30,942 nucleotides of DNA. Source: WTJY01 sp041568735 (GTDB taxonomy: Bacteria; Chloroflexota; Anaerolineae; Promineifilales; Promineifilaceae). How positions within the stretch are numbered: the stretch's first letter is position 1; each line of letters begins with the position of its first letter. The translations under genes and the position numbers were made by a program. The notes beneath the pieces are model-generated. The model saw nothing but the letters and a program-made list of their open reading frames with translations. It was not told the DNA's origin and did not search any database. The stretch lies in NCBI GenBank assembly GCA_041568735.1, contig JBFFZG010000017.1:1-30942 (forward strand). The letters are read 5' to 3'. Shown here in pieces: positions 15,937 to 23,439 of this stretch.

Positions 15937-16650
15937 TTATCCGGCGGCTTCGGCCAGCGCTGGAACCTCTTCCGTCTGGTTGAGGGTCCGGCCGATCTCA
16001 ATCGCCTGATCGATAACCGCTGTCTGGCGGGTCAGGATAAAAATAATGGTGGCAAGACCCATGATGATCGCCAGAAATTCAGTGCCAATACCGAGGAATT
16101 TGAGAGGGACCAGCCAGCTTTCGGTGGCGTGAATCTGCTGCAGTCCGGTCAAAAGGGGTGACCCGGCGCCGGCGGAATCGATAACCGGGAGCGGGTTGGC
16201 AAAAACATCACGCGCGACGGCCGCTGTGCGCAGCCCGACGGCAAAGGACCAGATCAGAATGAGTTCGCCGATGAACATTACCATCGGCATCAGGAGCCCA
16301 AACCAGGGTGGCTGCGGCAGATCTGGACGATGCTCTGGCGGTAGATTGACAAGGACCTCCTCACCAGCCTGTCGCAGCCGGTCAATGATCAACCGGAGGG
16401 CCATGACGATTCCCCCCAGAATCAGACCAAGGCCGAGAAATTTAAAGGTGGGCAGCCAGATCCCCGTACTCTCGAGGGCAGCCCGTTGGGCCAGCAGTGA
16501 CGTTTCCCGGACCGCTTTGCTTTCAGAAAAGTAAGCGGCGGCCGTTTGGGCGTTGAAAATACCGATGGCCAGGGACGTAATCACAATGGCCAATCCGATC
16601 AGGATGAGCATGGGGAACATCCGGGCCATCTTACCGATCATGATTTGCAT
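15937..16650 (-). CDS. Uncharacterised four-helix membrane protein, paralogue A
   Basis: A 237-residue membrane protein with strong ribosome site AAGGAGG before its ATG. Four membrane segments are near residues 12-32, 70-88, 118-140 and 184-205. As in paralogue C there are two unit copies: W65 (LPTFKFLGLGLILGGIVMAL) and W179 (LVPLKFLGIGTEFLAIIMGL). The cytoplasmic segment after the first unit, LPPEHRPDLPQPP, matches IPAEQRPPTPAIP of paralogue C at the same place, so A and C are full-length paralogues. First gene of the cluster. No function can be assigned; the regular loops suggest a structural or scaffolding role in the membrane, but that is speculation. Confidence 0.85.
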   Translation of the reverse strand: MQIMIGKMARMFPMLILIGLAIVITSLAIGIFNAQTAAAYFSESKAVRETSLLAQRAALESTGIWLPTFKFLGLGLILGGIVMALRLIIDRLRQAGEEVLVNLPPEHRPDLPQPPWFGLLMPMVMFIGELILIWSFAVGLRTAAVARDVFANPLPVIDSAGAGSPLLTGLQQIHATESWLVPLKFLGIGTEFLAIIMGLATIIFILTRQTAVIDQAIEIGRTLNQTEEVPALAEAAG

Positions 16651-17127
16651 GATTAACCTCCTTCATGCATGCGTGGGGCATGAGCGCAAAAAATCGAATA
16701 TTGAGGGATGGGAAACAAAACAGAACGGGCATAAGGGCATGCCGTACCGATATTAAGCCTCTGCGATTGATCGATCGTATCAGGAGGGGAATTGGCGGCC
16801 TTGGAAGATAAAAATCAGTGTAAAATTAACCAAAGCTTCCTATGGCACCTAGATAACCCGACCATTGATTATCTTACATCTGACCATTTCTCTTTCGCAG
16901 GCTGATGAGGATCTTTCCACCGATGGCTGCTGGCTGGGGCGGCCAGTATGGCGGTAAACCTGGATTTTTTGACCTTTTGCGGGACCTGCCAGCCCTTTCC
17001 TTGAATAAGCTGACAATGGAAACTTCAGGTAGAATACGAACCATCCGGGCTGTCTGGACAAAACCTCGACGCCCGGCGGGATGGATGGCAGCTGCGTGAT
17101 CGGCCGAAGAGCCGGATTCCCGGTTCA
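16651..17127. other. Intergenic region between membrane cluster and GAF kinase
   Basis: This 477-base spacer between divergent genes is more AT-rich than its surroundings, especially 16800-16890. No reading frame has a convincing start or family likeness. It contains one weak candidate minus-strand promoter (16805-16833) and a TGATCGATCG-type palindromic patch near 16767-16776. Confidence 0.45.
16805..16833 (-). promoter_or_regulatory. Weak candidate promoter for the membrane-protein cluster
   Basis: On the minus strand, TTGGTT (16828-16833) and TATCTT (16805-16810) are 17 bases apart inside an AT-rich patch. The boxes match three and four of six consensus positions. The leader would be about 150 bases. 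Confidence 0.28.
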
Positions 17128-18375
17128 ATGATAGAGGAGCGCGCGCAACTTAAAGGGTACCAGCTGGGCGTTGGCCTGAACATGACACATCAAGGCAGCA
17201 CATACCACGAGGCCCTGTTTCGCATCAGCCTGGCCATCAATTCACAGGAAGAATTAAAGGCGATCTTCAAGCTGGTCGTCGAAAATACCTGCCTGCTCGT
17301 CGGCTGTGAAGATGCCGGTCTCGTGCTGTGGGACGCCCACAAAGGGCGCTTCGAAACCGGCGCCTCGACCACACCTGTCGGGGAAGGCGTCGCCCAGCGC
17401 GTGCGCCGCTCCGGGGGAGCTTCCCGTTGGATCATCGATCATGGCCAGCCGGTGATTGTCACCGACACGTCCAATGATCCATTCACCGCCAACGACATGA
17501 TTCCCGAAGGGGGCGTGCGGGCCTACATCGGCGTGCCCATCCAGCACCAGGCCGAGCGGCTGGGCGTACTCTATGCGCTCTTCAAAACAAATCAGTCATT
17601 CGAGGGCGATGAGCTGACGATCGTGCAGGAGCTCGCCAGCATGGCCGCGATCGCCATCCAGAACGCCCGCCAGGTGGCCGCCCTGCGGGAATTGAACCGC
17701 TTTAAAGAGAGCATGATGCAGCTGGCCGCCCACGATTTTCGCAGCCCGCTCAGCCTGATCATGGGTTATCTCGATATCCTGGTGGAGGATCTCAGGACGC
17801 TCTCTCCGGATCAGGCAAACTGGGTCGCCGTCATCCGCCGCTCCCTGCAGCGGCTCGAAGAGCTTTCATCGGGTATTCTCGATTACGGCCGGCTGACCGC
17901 TTTCGAGGACATCAATCGCTTCCGCTGCAGTCTCTATGAAATCGCCGAACAGGTCATCGAAGATTTTACCGAGGTCGCCGGGCAAAAAAACCAGGCGCTG
18001 ACCCTGGCTCCGGCCCCTGGAGCGCTCTTTATTTCCGCCGACCGCGTGCTCATTCGGGAGGCTCTGGGCAATCTCGTCGCCAATGCCCTGAAATACACCC
18101 CGGAAGGAGGGCATATCGCGCTTGAGACGGGGAGCCATGACCAGGAAGTCTCCGTGGCGGTCAGAGATGACGGCCCGGGCATCGACGCCCGGGAGATGCC
18201 CCGGCTCTTTCAGCCCTTTACCCGCCTGAGCACAGCCGGCGGCGGTTCGGGCTCCGGTCTCGGCCTCAGCCTGGTGAAAATCATCCTCGAGCGGCACGGG
18301 GGGCGCGTCGAAGTCGAGAGCACCCTCGGAGAAGGGAGCACGTTCACGATCTTTCTGCCCGCCTACCTGGAATGA
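17128..18375 (+). CDS. Cytoplasmic GAF-domain sensor histidine kinase
   Basis: A 415-residue soluble kinase with no membrane segment. A GAF domain spans about residues 28-185 (PVIVTDTSNDPFTANDMIPEGG and AYIGVPI are typical). HisKA follows with phosphoacceptor His202 in LAAHDFRSPLSLI. The HATPase domain shows NLVANALKYTPEGG (N-box), DDGPGID (G1), a PRLFQPFTR F-box and GSGLGLSLVK (G2), so catalysis is expected. No response regulator is adjacent, so it is an orphan kinase. The start is uncertain: neither the ATG at 17128 nor the one at 17182 has a clear ribosome site. Ten bases downstream begins a broken acetyltransferase gene on the same strand. Confidence 0.94.
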   Translation: MIEERAQLKGYQLGVGLNMTHQGSTYHEALFRISLAINSQEELKAIFKLVVENTCLLVGCEDAGLVLWDAHKGRFETGASTTPVGEGVAQRVRRSGGASRWIIDHGQPVIVTDTSNDPFTANDMIPEGGVRAYIGVPIQHQAERLGVLYALFKTNQSFEGDELTIVQELASMAAIAIQNARQVAALRELNRFKESMMQLAAHDFRSPLSLIMGYLDILVEDLRTLSPDQANWVAVIRRSLQRLEELSSGILDYGRLTAFEDINRFRCSLYEIAEQVIEDFTEVAGQKNQALTLAPAPGALFISADRVLIREALGNLVANALKYTPEGGHIALETGSHDQEVSVAVRDDGPGIDAREMPRLFQPFTRLSTAGGGSGSGLGLSLVKIILERHGGRVEVESTLGEGSTFTIFLPAYLE

Positions 18376-18385
18376 TGGGAGCCGC

Positions 18386-18745
18386 GTGATCATTCGCTGT
18401 CGAACGGAGCTGGATCAGGTCGACCGGGTCGCCTTAAAACGGGTGCCGGCCGCGGACCGGTTCGACAGCGGCCGCACCCCGGATGAATGCCGGCATTCCT
18501 TTGCCGGCAGCGATCGAGCCGTCGTGGCCTTTGATGGGGACCAGATCGCCGGCACCGCCCGGCTTCTCTCCGATGGGGTCTGCAATGCCTGCCTGGTCGA
18601 CGTCTGACCGCTCTCGGCCTACCGCCGCCGGGGGATCGGCCGCGCCATGATCGACTGGCTCTGCCGGGAGCTGCCGGGCCGGCCCGTCTACCTCTTCACC
18701 GACGAGGCCGTTGCTTTTTACAATCGACTCGGTTTTGCAGAATAG
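18386..18745 (+). pseudogene. GNAT-family N-acetyltransferase interrupted by in-frame TGA
   Basis: Reading from a GTG at 18386 (GGGAG upstream) gives 73 residues to a TGA at 18605-18607. The same frame then continues to a TAG at 18743-18745. The downstream part holds the acetyl-CoA pyrophosphate-binding loop YRRRGIGRAMIDWL and the family ending VYLFTDEAVAFYNRLGFAE. The upstream part holds VVAFDGDQIAGTARLLSDG. Joined, the two halves make a 119-residue GNAT of normal small size. In relatives this point usually reads D-V-W-x-x-P-x-Y-R-x-R-G-I-G, so the TGA most likely replaced a TGG Trp codon by one base change. The alternatives are a sequencing error or stop readthrough. Confidence 0.8.
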
Positions 18746-18798
18746 GGGGTTGGTCTGGGAAAAGTGATTGGCCCCTGGTTGAACCGCCCTCCCCAACC

Positions 18799-19737
18799 CT
18801 AGCCAAACGCCGCTTCGAACAGCTCCAGGAAAATCCCCTGATCGAAATCCAGGATGATCGAGGCGTTAGCCGGCCGGCCGCTCCGATTCTCCCAGTCGAC
18901 CGTCGTCTGGCCGCGGGTGTGGCCGCCGGCCGTCTCGATGGACACATGATGGCGCTCGGCGCGGCGAACGCCGCCCGGTTCCAGGACGACGGCCATGGCC
19001 AGCGGATCGGCCGCGTAGAGGGCATCCCGGTGAAACTGCTCGGAAATATAGGCCAGGGTGCGGGAGGAGATCGCTTCCAGGAAAGCGGCCCGCGGGGTGC
19101 CCAGGCCAAACCAGCGCTCCAGAACGGCTACCGGCACGGCGTGGCGCACGGTGGCTTCCCAATCGACGAGCTCCAGCGGCCGGCCGGCCGTTTCCCAGGC
19201 GGAAAAGACGACGTGGGCCGCCTCCGGATCGGCGAAGAAGTTGAATTCGGCCGATAGATTGGGGGTGTTCCCCCGGCCGGTGACCGCCCCTCCCATGACC
19301 ACGAAGCGCCTGAGCCGCTGCGGCAGCGCGGGGTCGATCTTGAGGGCCGTGGCGATGTTGGTCAGCGGGCCGATGGCGACCAGCGTGAAGGCCTCCGGCT
19401 CCTGGCGGACCAGGCGCAGCAGCGCCAGGACGGCATGCTCCTCCTCGAGGCGCCGCTGCCGGGGGACGAGCCCGGCGTCCCCCAGGCCGTCGACCCCATG
19501 CACGATTGTCGCGTGGCGGGCGCTGTGCACGAACGGCGCATCACAGCCGGCGTAAACGGGGATCTCCTGGCCGAGCAGTTCGACGATCGTCAGAGCGTTG
19601 CGAGCGGTGTCGGCCAGCGGGACATTCCCGCTGACGGTCAGGATCGCCTCGATCCGGGCCCCGGGATGGGCGGCCGCCATGAATAGTGCCTGGGCGTCGT
19701 CGACGCCGGGGTCGGTGTCGATGATCAATCGTTCCAT
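18799..19737 (-). CDS. Inosine-uridine-preferring nucleoside hydrolase family protein
   Basis: A 312-residue nucleoside hydrolase, which splits ribonucleosides into base and ribose in salvage. The calcium/ribose-binding signature IIDTDPGVDDA is at residues 5-15. Further family features are SGNVPLADTARNAL, VYAGC, HGVDGLGDAG, AIGPLTNIATAL, VVMGGAVTGRGN with the FNFFADPEAAHVVF segment, and a late DALYAADPLAMAV. The start at 19737 is preferred; the frame continues to 19917 but that extension is low-complexity and overlaps the ribokinase end. The ribokinase gene lies 74 bases upstream on the same strand, so the released ribose can be phosphorylated by the neighbour. Base specificity is not readable. 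Confidence 0.95.
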   Translation of the reverse strand: MERLIIDTDPGVDDAQALFMAAAHPGARIEAILTVSGNVPLADTARNALTIVELLGQEIPVYAGCDAPFVHSARHATIVHGVDGLGDAGLVPRQRRLEEEHAVLALLRLVRQEPEAFTLVAIGPLTNIATALKIDPALPQRLRRFVVMGGAVTGRGNTPNLSAEFNFFADPEAAHVVFSAWETAGRPLELVDWEATVRHAVPVAVLERWFGLGTPRAAFLEAISSRTLAYISEQFHRDALYAADPLAMAVVLEPGGVRRAERHHVSIETAGGHTRGQTTVDWENRSGRPANASIILDFDQGIFLELFEAAFG

Positions 19738-19811
19738 AAGTGAAGAGATCCTCTGCCCGGTTCGGGCCAGGCGCCGGGGATGAATCCCCGCCGAAAAGGG
19801 GCGGATGAAGA

Positions 19812-20738
19812 TTAAATGGAGAAGCCGGCCAGAAGGTCCAGCAGCGCCTCCCGATCGGGCATGGCCGCGCTGGCACCGGGACGCGTGGTGGCCAGCGCCC
19901 CCGCCGCCGCCCCCCACCGCACGGCTTCGTCGAGCGGCCGCCCTTCCGCCAGGGCCACGGCCAGCGCCCCATTGAAAGCATCACCGGCGGCGACGGAATC
20001 GACGGATTTTACCGGAAACGGAGGGATAAAACCGTCCCCGCCGTCGGCCTGGAAATAGACCCCCCGGACGCCCATCTTGATGACGGCCGCCGGGACCCCG
20101 CGCTGGCGCAGCCGCATGGCCGCCCGCTTCGCCTGCACCGGATCGGCCGGTCGAATGCCGACCAGCTGTTCCGTTTCGACTTCGTTTGGGGTAAGCAGGT
20201 CGACCTGGCCGTAGACCTCCGGAGGCAGCGGCCGGGCCGGGGCCGGATCGAGAATCACGGGCACGGCGCGCGCCCGGGCCTCCCGCGCGGCCGCCAGGGA
20301 GGCGGCCAGGGGTGTTTCCAGCTGCAGCAGCAGCCCGCCGCGGCCGTCCGCCGCCAGTGCCTGCCGGCAGCGAGCGACCTCGCCGCCGTCCAGGGCCATG
20401 TTGGCCCCCGACACGACGATAATCGTGTTTTCCGCCTGCTCGTCGACACTGATCACGGCCAGCCCGGTGCCGAGCTCCCGGTCGACGGCCACGCCGCTCA
20501 GGTCGACCGGCTCGACCGCGGCCAGGTCGAGCAGGGCGCCGCCGAACAGATCCGCCCCAACCCGGCCGATGAAGGCGGCCGGCGCGCCGAGACGGCCGGC
20601 CGCCACCGCCTGGTTGAACCCTTTCCCGCCGGCCAGGAGCCGGACGCTGCTTCCGAGCAGCGTTTCCCCCGGCGCTGGCAGGCGGGGAACCGTGGTGGTC
20701 AGGTCGAGGTTGATACTGCCCAGAATGACGATGCGCAT
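19812..20738 (-). CDS. rbsK: Ribokinase (PfkB family)
   Basis: A 308-residue carbohydrate kinase that would convert ribose plus ATP to ribose-5-phosphate. N-terminal GSINLDLTTTVPRLPAPGET, the sugar-binding LLAGGKGFNQAVAAGRLG (GGKG at 37-40), TPNEVETEQLVG, and the ATP/anion-hole motif DSVAAGDAFNGALA with catalytic Asp253 are all present. The start at 20738 has AAGGAA upstream; an extension to 20804 is not needed. It is the first gene of a two-gene unit with the nucleoside hydrolase, a compact nucleoside-to-ribose-5-phosphate salvage module. The hydrolase partnership favours ribose over other sugars. Confidence 0.95.
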   Translation of the reverse strand: MRIVILGSINLDLTTTVPRLPAPGETLLGSSVRLLAGGKGFNQAVAAGRLGAPAAFIGRVGADLFGGALLDLAAVEPVDLSGVAVDRELGTGLAVISVDEQAENTIIVVSGANMALDGGEVARCRQALAADGRGGLLLQLETPLAASLAAAREARARAVPVILDPAPARPLPPEVYGQVDLLTPNEVETEQLVGIRPADPVQAKRAAMRLRQRGVPAAVIKMGVRGVYFQADGGDGFIPPFPVKSVDSVAAGDAFNGALAVALAEGRPLDEAVRWGAAAGALATTRPGASAAMPDREALLDLLAGFSI

Positions 20739-20804
20739 GGCGAATTCCTTGTCGCTCGTGGCCCGGCAAGGGCCGGCCCCAGGGCGAGAAATCAAACGCC
20801 GCAA

Positions 20805-20832
20805 ACTATAGCTAATTTTGCCGGGTGGGCAA
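20805..20832 (-). promoter_or_regulatory. Candidate promoter of the ribokinase-nucleoside hydrolase unit
   Basis: On the minus strand TTGCCC (20827-20832) is followed after 16 bases by TATAGT (20805-20810). Initiation near 20798 gives a leader of about 60 bases. Confidence 0.5.
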
Positions 20833-20860
20833 CGGGCGGGCGCGGCCGGATGAGAAACGG

Positions 20861-20890
20861 TCGACAGGAGGAAAACCGTTCGGGTATGAT
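20861..20890 (+). promoter_or_regulatory. Candidate promoter of the 20957 lipoprotein gene
   Basis: TCGACA (20861-20866) and TATGAT (20885-20890), each five of six matches, are separated by 18 bases. It lies back to back with the divergent ribokinase promoter. Confidence 0.5.
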
Positions 20891-20956
20891 AATCCTGCCG
20901 GCCGCCATGCGCCGGTCAGTTGGCCCGGCAGACCCCGGGGTGGTTTGGGAGGGAAA

Positions 20957-22648
20957 ATGAAACAGATTGGCGCCGCCGCGCTCTCGTTGATGGTGATGCT
21001 GCTGGTTGCCGCGTGTTCCGCGGCCGGTCCGGGCCGGGAGCGCTCCGACCCGCAGACGGCCGTGCAGCCGCTGCTCGACCGGCTGCGGGTGGCCGGGATT
21101 GAAGCGGACATCGTGGAAGTCCTGCCCGAGCAGGGGCTGTTTGACCCGGAGCGCTTTGCCGTCGACCTGGTCAATATCCGGGTGAATGGGGAGATCATTC
21201 GCGCCTATATCTTTGCCGACGAGGCGCAGCGAGCGGCCGCGGCCGCGGAAATTTCGCCCACGGGGGACCAGATCACCCGCAATCTCGAGAACGGCGACCA
21301 GGTGGTGATCATGCTGGAGACGGCCGGCGCCTCCCATGTCTGGGTCGACGGCCGCTATCTGCTCTGGTATTACGGCGAAGCCGCCGGGCCGATCGCCGCT
21401 CTCGACGGCGTCCTGGGCCGGCAGATCGCCGACGGCACCCGCCCGCACCAGCCGGAGGCGATGGGGAGCGGTCCCATCATGGGTCTGGGGCCGGCAGCGG
21501 ATCCGGATTTCGATGGGCTGGCCCTGCAGTGGGATCCCTACCTGGCCTACGAAATCACGATCGAGCGGCTCCCGGCCCAGCCGTTCGATCCGGCCGCCCC
21601 CCAGCGGCCGGTGCTGCCGGAGCGGATCGTCCTGACTCTCTACAGCGACAAGATTCCGGTTGGGAACTATCCGCCGGAGATCGTCATCAGCGGCGAACCC
21701 TTTTCGGCTGTCGACCTGCCCGGCCGGGAGCTGCTCCATTTCGCCGAGAACTACATTCCCTTCGAGGGGGGCGGCGGCCTGCGCTGGCTGGCCGTGGAAA
21801 GAGGGCCGGCGGCCGTTCCGGTGCGGAACGGGCAGCTCTACTACCTGTTCAAAGGGGATCTGACCGATCAGAGCCTCTACGTGTATGCCCGCATTCCCCT
21901 GGCCAATCCGATCCTGGCCGAGATGACCGAAATCGAGGTCGACGAGCAGATGCCGGAGCTGATCCGCCCCCGGCTTGAGGGTATGCTGAATGCGGCCAGA
22001 ACCCCACCCTACTCCCCCCGGCTGGCCGCCATCGACGACCTCCTCCAGTCGCTCCGTCTCAACCTGACCAGCCCCCTGCCCGGGGTCGCGGCGCGCGGCT
22101 TCCAGCCGCTGCCCGATCTCGGCCGGCTCGATTCGGCGAAAATCACGCCGGCCGCCGGCCCGGACCACTGGGCGATCCGCCTGGCCCTGGCTCCCGGCGG
22201 GCCGATGGAGATCGCCTACCAGGGTGCCGGCCGGGCAGACCTCGATCCGGCGCTGGCGGTTCGGATCGAGCGGCTGGACCCCGCGCGGAGCTGCGGCGAA
22301 GAGATTACCCCGGCCTGTCTGTTCGATGTGGTGGTGGTGCGGGAGGGAGAAGTCGAGGTGTTCAACAGTCCGGAGCAAATCGCCGCCTTTCTGGGTGAGA
22401 TCGACAGCCCGGATGAGGCCCACCTCCTGCTCAATGCCCACGATTACTTCGCGACCCCGCCGCCCGAACTGGCGGGTGGGGCCTGGCGGCCGGCGGCCGG
22501 CGGCGATGGCTACGACATTTACGTGCTGCGCCGGACCAGCAGCTGCGACCCGGTCGAGACGACCCGCTTTCTGCTCCACGTCGGCCGGGACGGTCGGGTT
22601 GCCGTGCGCTACCAGGATCTCTGGTCGCGGGGAGATTTTTGCATCTGA
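20957..22648 (+). CDS. Large secreted lipoprotein of unknown function
   Basis: A 563-residue protein. The ATG at 20957 has GGGAGG upstream and starts a lipoprotein signal peptide, MKQIGAAALSLMVMLLVAAC, with the acylated Cys at residue 20. The mature part is soluble, acidic and rich in beta-type segments, with no repeats or known catalytic motif. The first 130 residues or so (LLDRLRVAGIEADIVEVLPEQGLF ... VNIRVNGEIIRAYIFADEAQ ... GRYLLWYYG) look like a small alpha/beta domain seen in other Chloroflexota lipoproteins. Two later Cys pairs, C-x8-C near 447-456 and a late Cys near 535, could form disulfides. It converges on the QueG-like gene and has no functional neighbours. Confidence 0.85.
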   Translation: MKQIGAAALSLMVMLLVAACSAAGPGRERSDPQTAVQPLLDRLRVAGIEADIVEVLPEQGLFDPERFAVDLVNIRVNGEIIRAYIFADEAQRAAAAAEISPTGDQITRNLENGDQVVIMLETAGASHVWVDGRYLLWYYGEAAGPIAALDGVLGRQIADGTRPHQPEAMGSGPIMGLGPAADPDFDGLALQWDPYLAYEITIERLPAQPFDPAAPQRPVLPERIVLTLYSDKIPVGNYPPEIVISGEPFSAVDLPGRELLHFAENYIPFEGGGGLRWLAVERGPAAVPVRNGQLYYLFKGDLTDQSLYVYARIPLANPILAEMTEIEVDEQMPELIRPRLEGMLNAARTPPYSPRLAAIDDLLQSLRLNLTSPLPGVAARGFQPLPDLGRLDSAKITPAAGPDHWAIRLALAPGGPMEIAYQGAGRADLDPALAVRIERLDPARSCGEEITPACLFDVVVVREGEVEVFNSPEQIAAFLGEIDSPDEAHLLLNAHDYFATPPPELAGGAWRPAAGGDGYDIYVLRRTSSCDPVETTRFLLHVGRDGRVAVRYQDLWSRGDFCI

Positions 22649-22671
22649 GCAGCAGGGCGGGCCTGCGCCAA

Positions 22672-23400
22672 TTACGAAGACCCGCGCCGCGAGGTGCGCT
22701 GGATCATCTGGAGCGAGATCCGGTAGTGATATTGGATCTGCTCGGCCGCATACCGGTGGCCGGAGCCGACCGGGCAGGCGATCCGGGAGCGGCAGGTCAT
22801 GGCGCAGCGCGATTGGGGGGCCTGCCGGTAGCTGACGCACCCTTCCAGGTCAAACTGGTGGACGCGGGTCACCGCTCCGGCCGGGCAGGCGGCGATGCAC
22901 GGACGGTCGACGCAGGTGACACAGGGAGAGGCGGAAGGGGCCTCCCGCAGCAGCGGCAGCTCGGCCCGGCTCAGCAGCACGACCCGGTAGGCGAACCAGA
23001 GCCCGAAGGTCGGGTGAATGCCGATGCCGAGCGGGGACGGGTGGCTCCAGCCGGCCAGCTCCCCCAGCTGGCGCAGGGGAAGCAGAAAGGGACGCTGTGG
23101 ATAGAGGAGCAAAAAATCGGGATCGCCGGCGAATTCGGCCATAAAGCGGCGGGCCAGCGCGCTGCTGTGATCGTCGAGGGGATCGAGGACGGTAAAATCG
23201 ATCCCCTGGGCCTTTTCCCAGAAGGTCCGGCCGCCGTGGGCGATCAGGACGAGCCGCCGGAAATCGGCCAGCGGCACCCGGGCCGCTTCCAGCTTCTCCC
23301 GGACGGCCGGGGGGAGATCGGCACAGTCAAAAACGGCCAGCAGGTTGAGCCCGTGGCTTTCGAGATATTGGCGTCCTTCCTGAAATCGGGTGTTATCCAT
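22672..23400 (-). CDS. Short QueG-like dicluster 4Fe-4S protein
   Basis: A 242-residue protein whose C-terminal half has eight cysteines in two 4Fe-4S sets: C160-x2-C163-x4-C168-x3-C172-P and C188-x10-C199-x3-C203-x5-C209-P. The segment GIHPTFGLWFAYRVVLLS before the clusters resembles the corresponding region of epoxyqueuosine reductase QueG. QueG itself is longer and carries a cobalamin-binding N-terminal domain plus HEAT repeats that are not present here, so this is probably a QueG-like paralogue of unknown role. It lies 39 bases downstream of the epimerase-like gene on the same strand, probably in the same transcript. The ATG at 23400 has no obvious ribosome site. Confidence 0.8.
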   Translation of the reverse strand: MDNTRFQEGRQYLESHGLNLLAVFDCADLPPAVREKLEAARVPLADFRRLVLIAHGGRTFWEKAQGIDFTVLDPLDDHSSALARRFMAEFAGDPDFLLLYPQRPFLLPLRQLGELAGWSHPSPLGIGIHPTFGLWFAYRVVLLSRAELPLLREAPSASPCVTCVDRPCIAACPAGAVTRVHQFDLEGCVSYRQAPQSRCAMTCRSRIACPVGSGHRYAAEQIQYHYRISLQMIQRTSRRGSS

Positions 23401-23439
23401 CGCGATGTAGGTCTGGCCGGGGTCGCTCCGGGTTAACCA

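Noticed and set aside
16849..17128. Minus-strand frames of 70 and 84 codons before the membrane cluster
   Set aside because: No ribosome site, no hydrophobic or known motif, and they overlap each other in different frames.
18605..18607. TGA read as selenocysteine
   Set aside because: The expected residue in GNAT relatives is Trp, no redox motif surrounds it, and no obvious SECIS-type hairpin follows.
20792..22840. 682-codon minus-strand open frame opposite the lipoprotein
   Set aside because: Low-complexity Arg/Pro/Gly/His composition, no ribosome site, and the opposite strand has a clear signal peptide and start.
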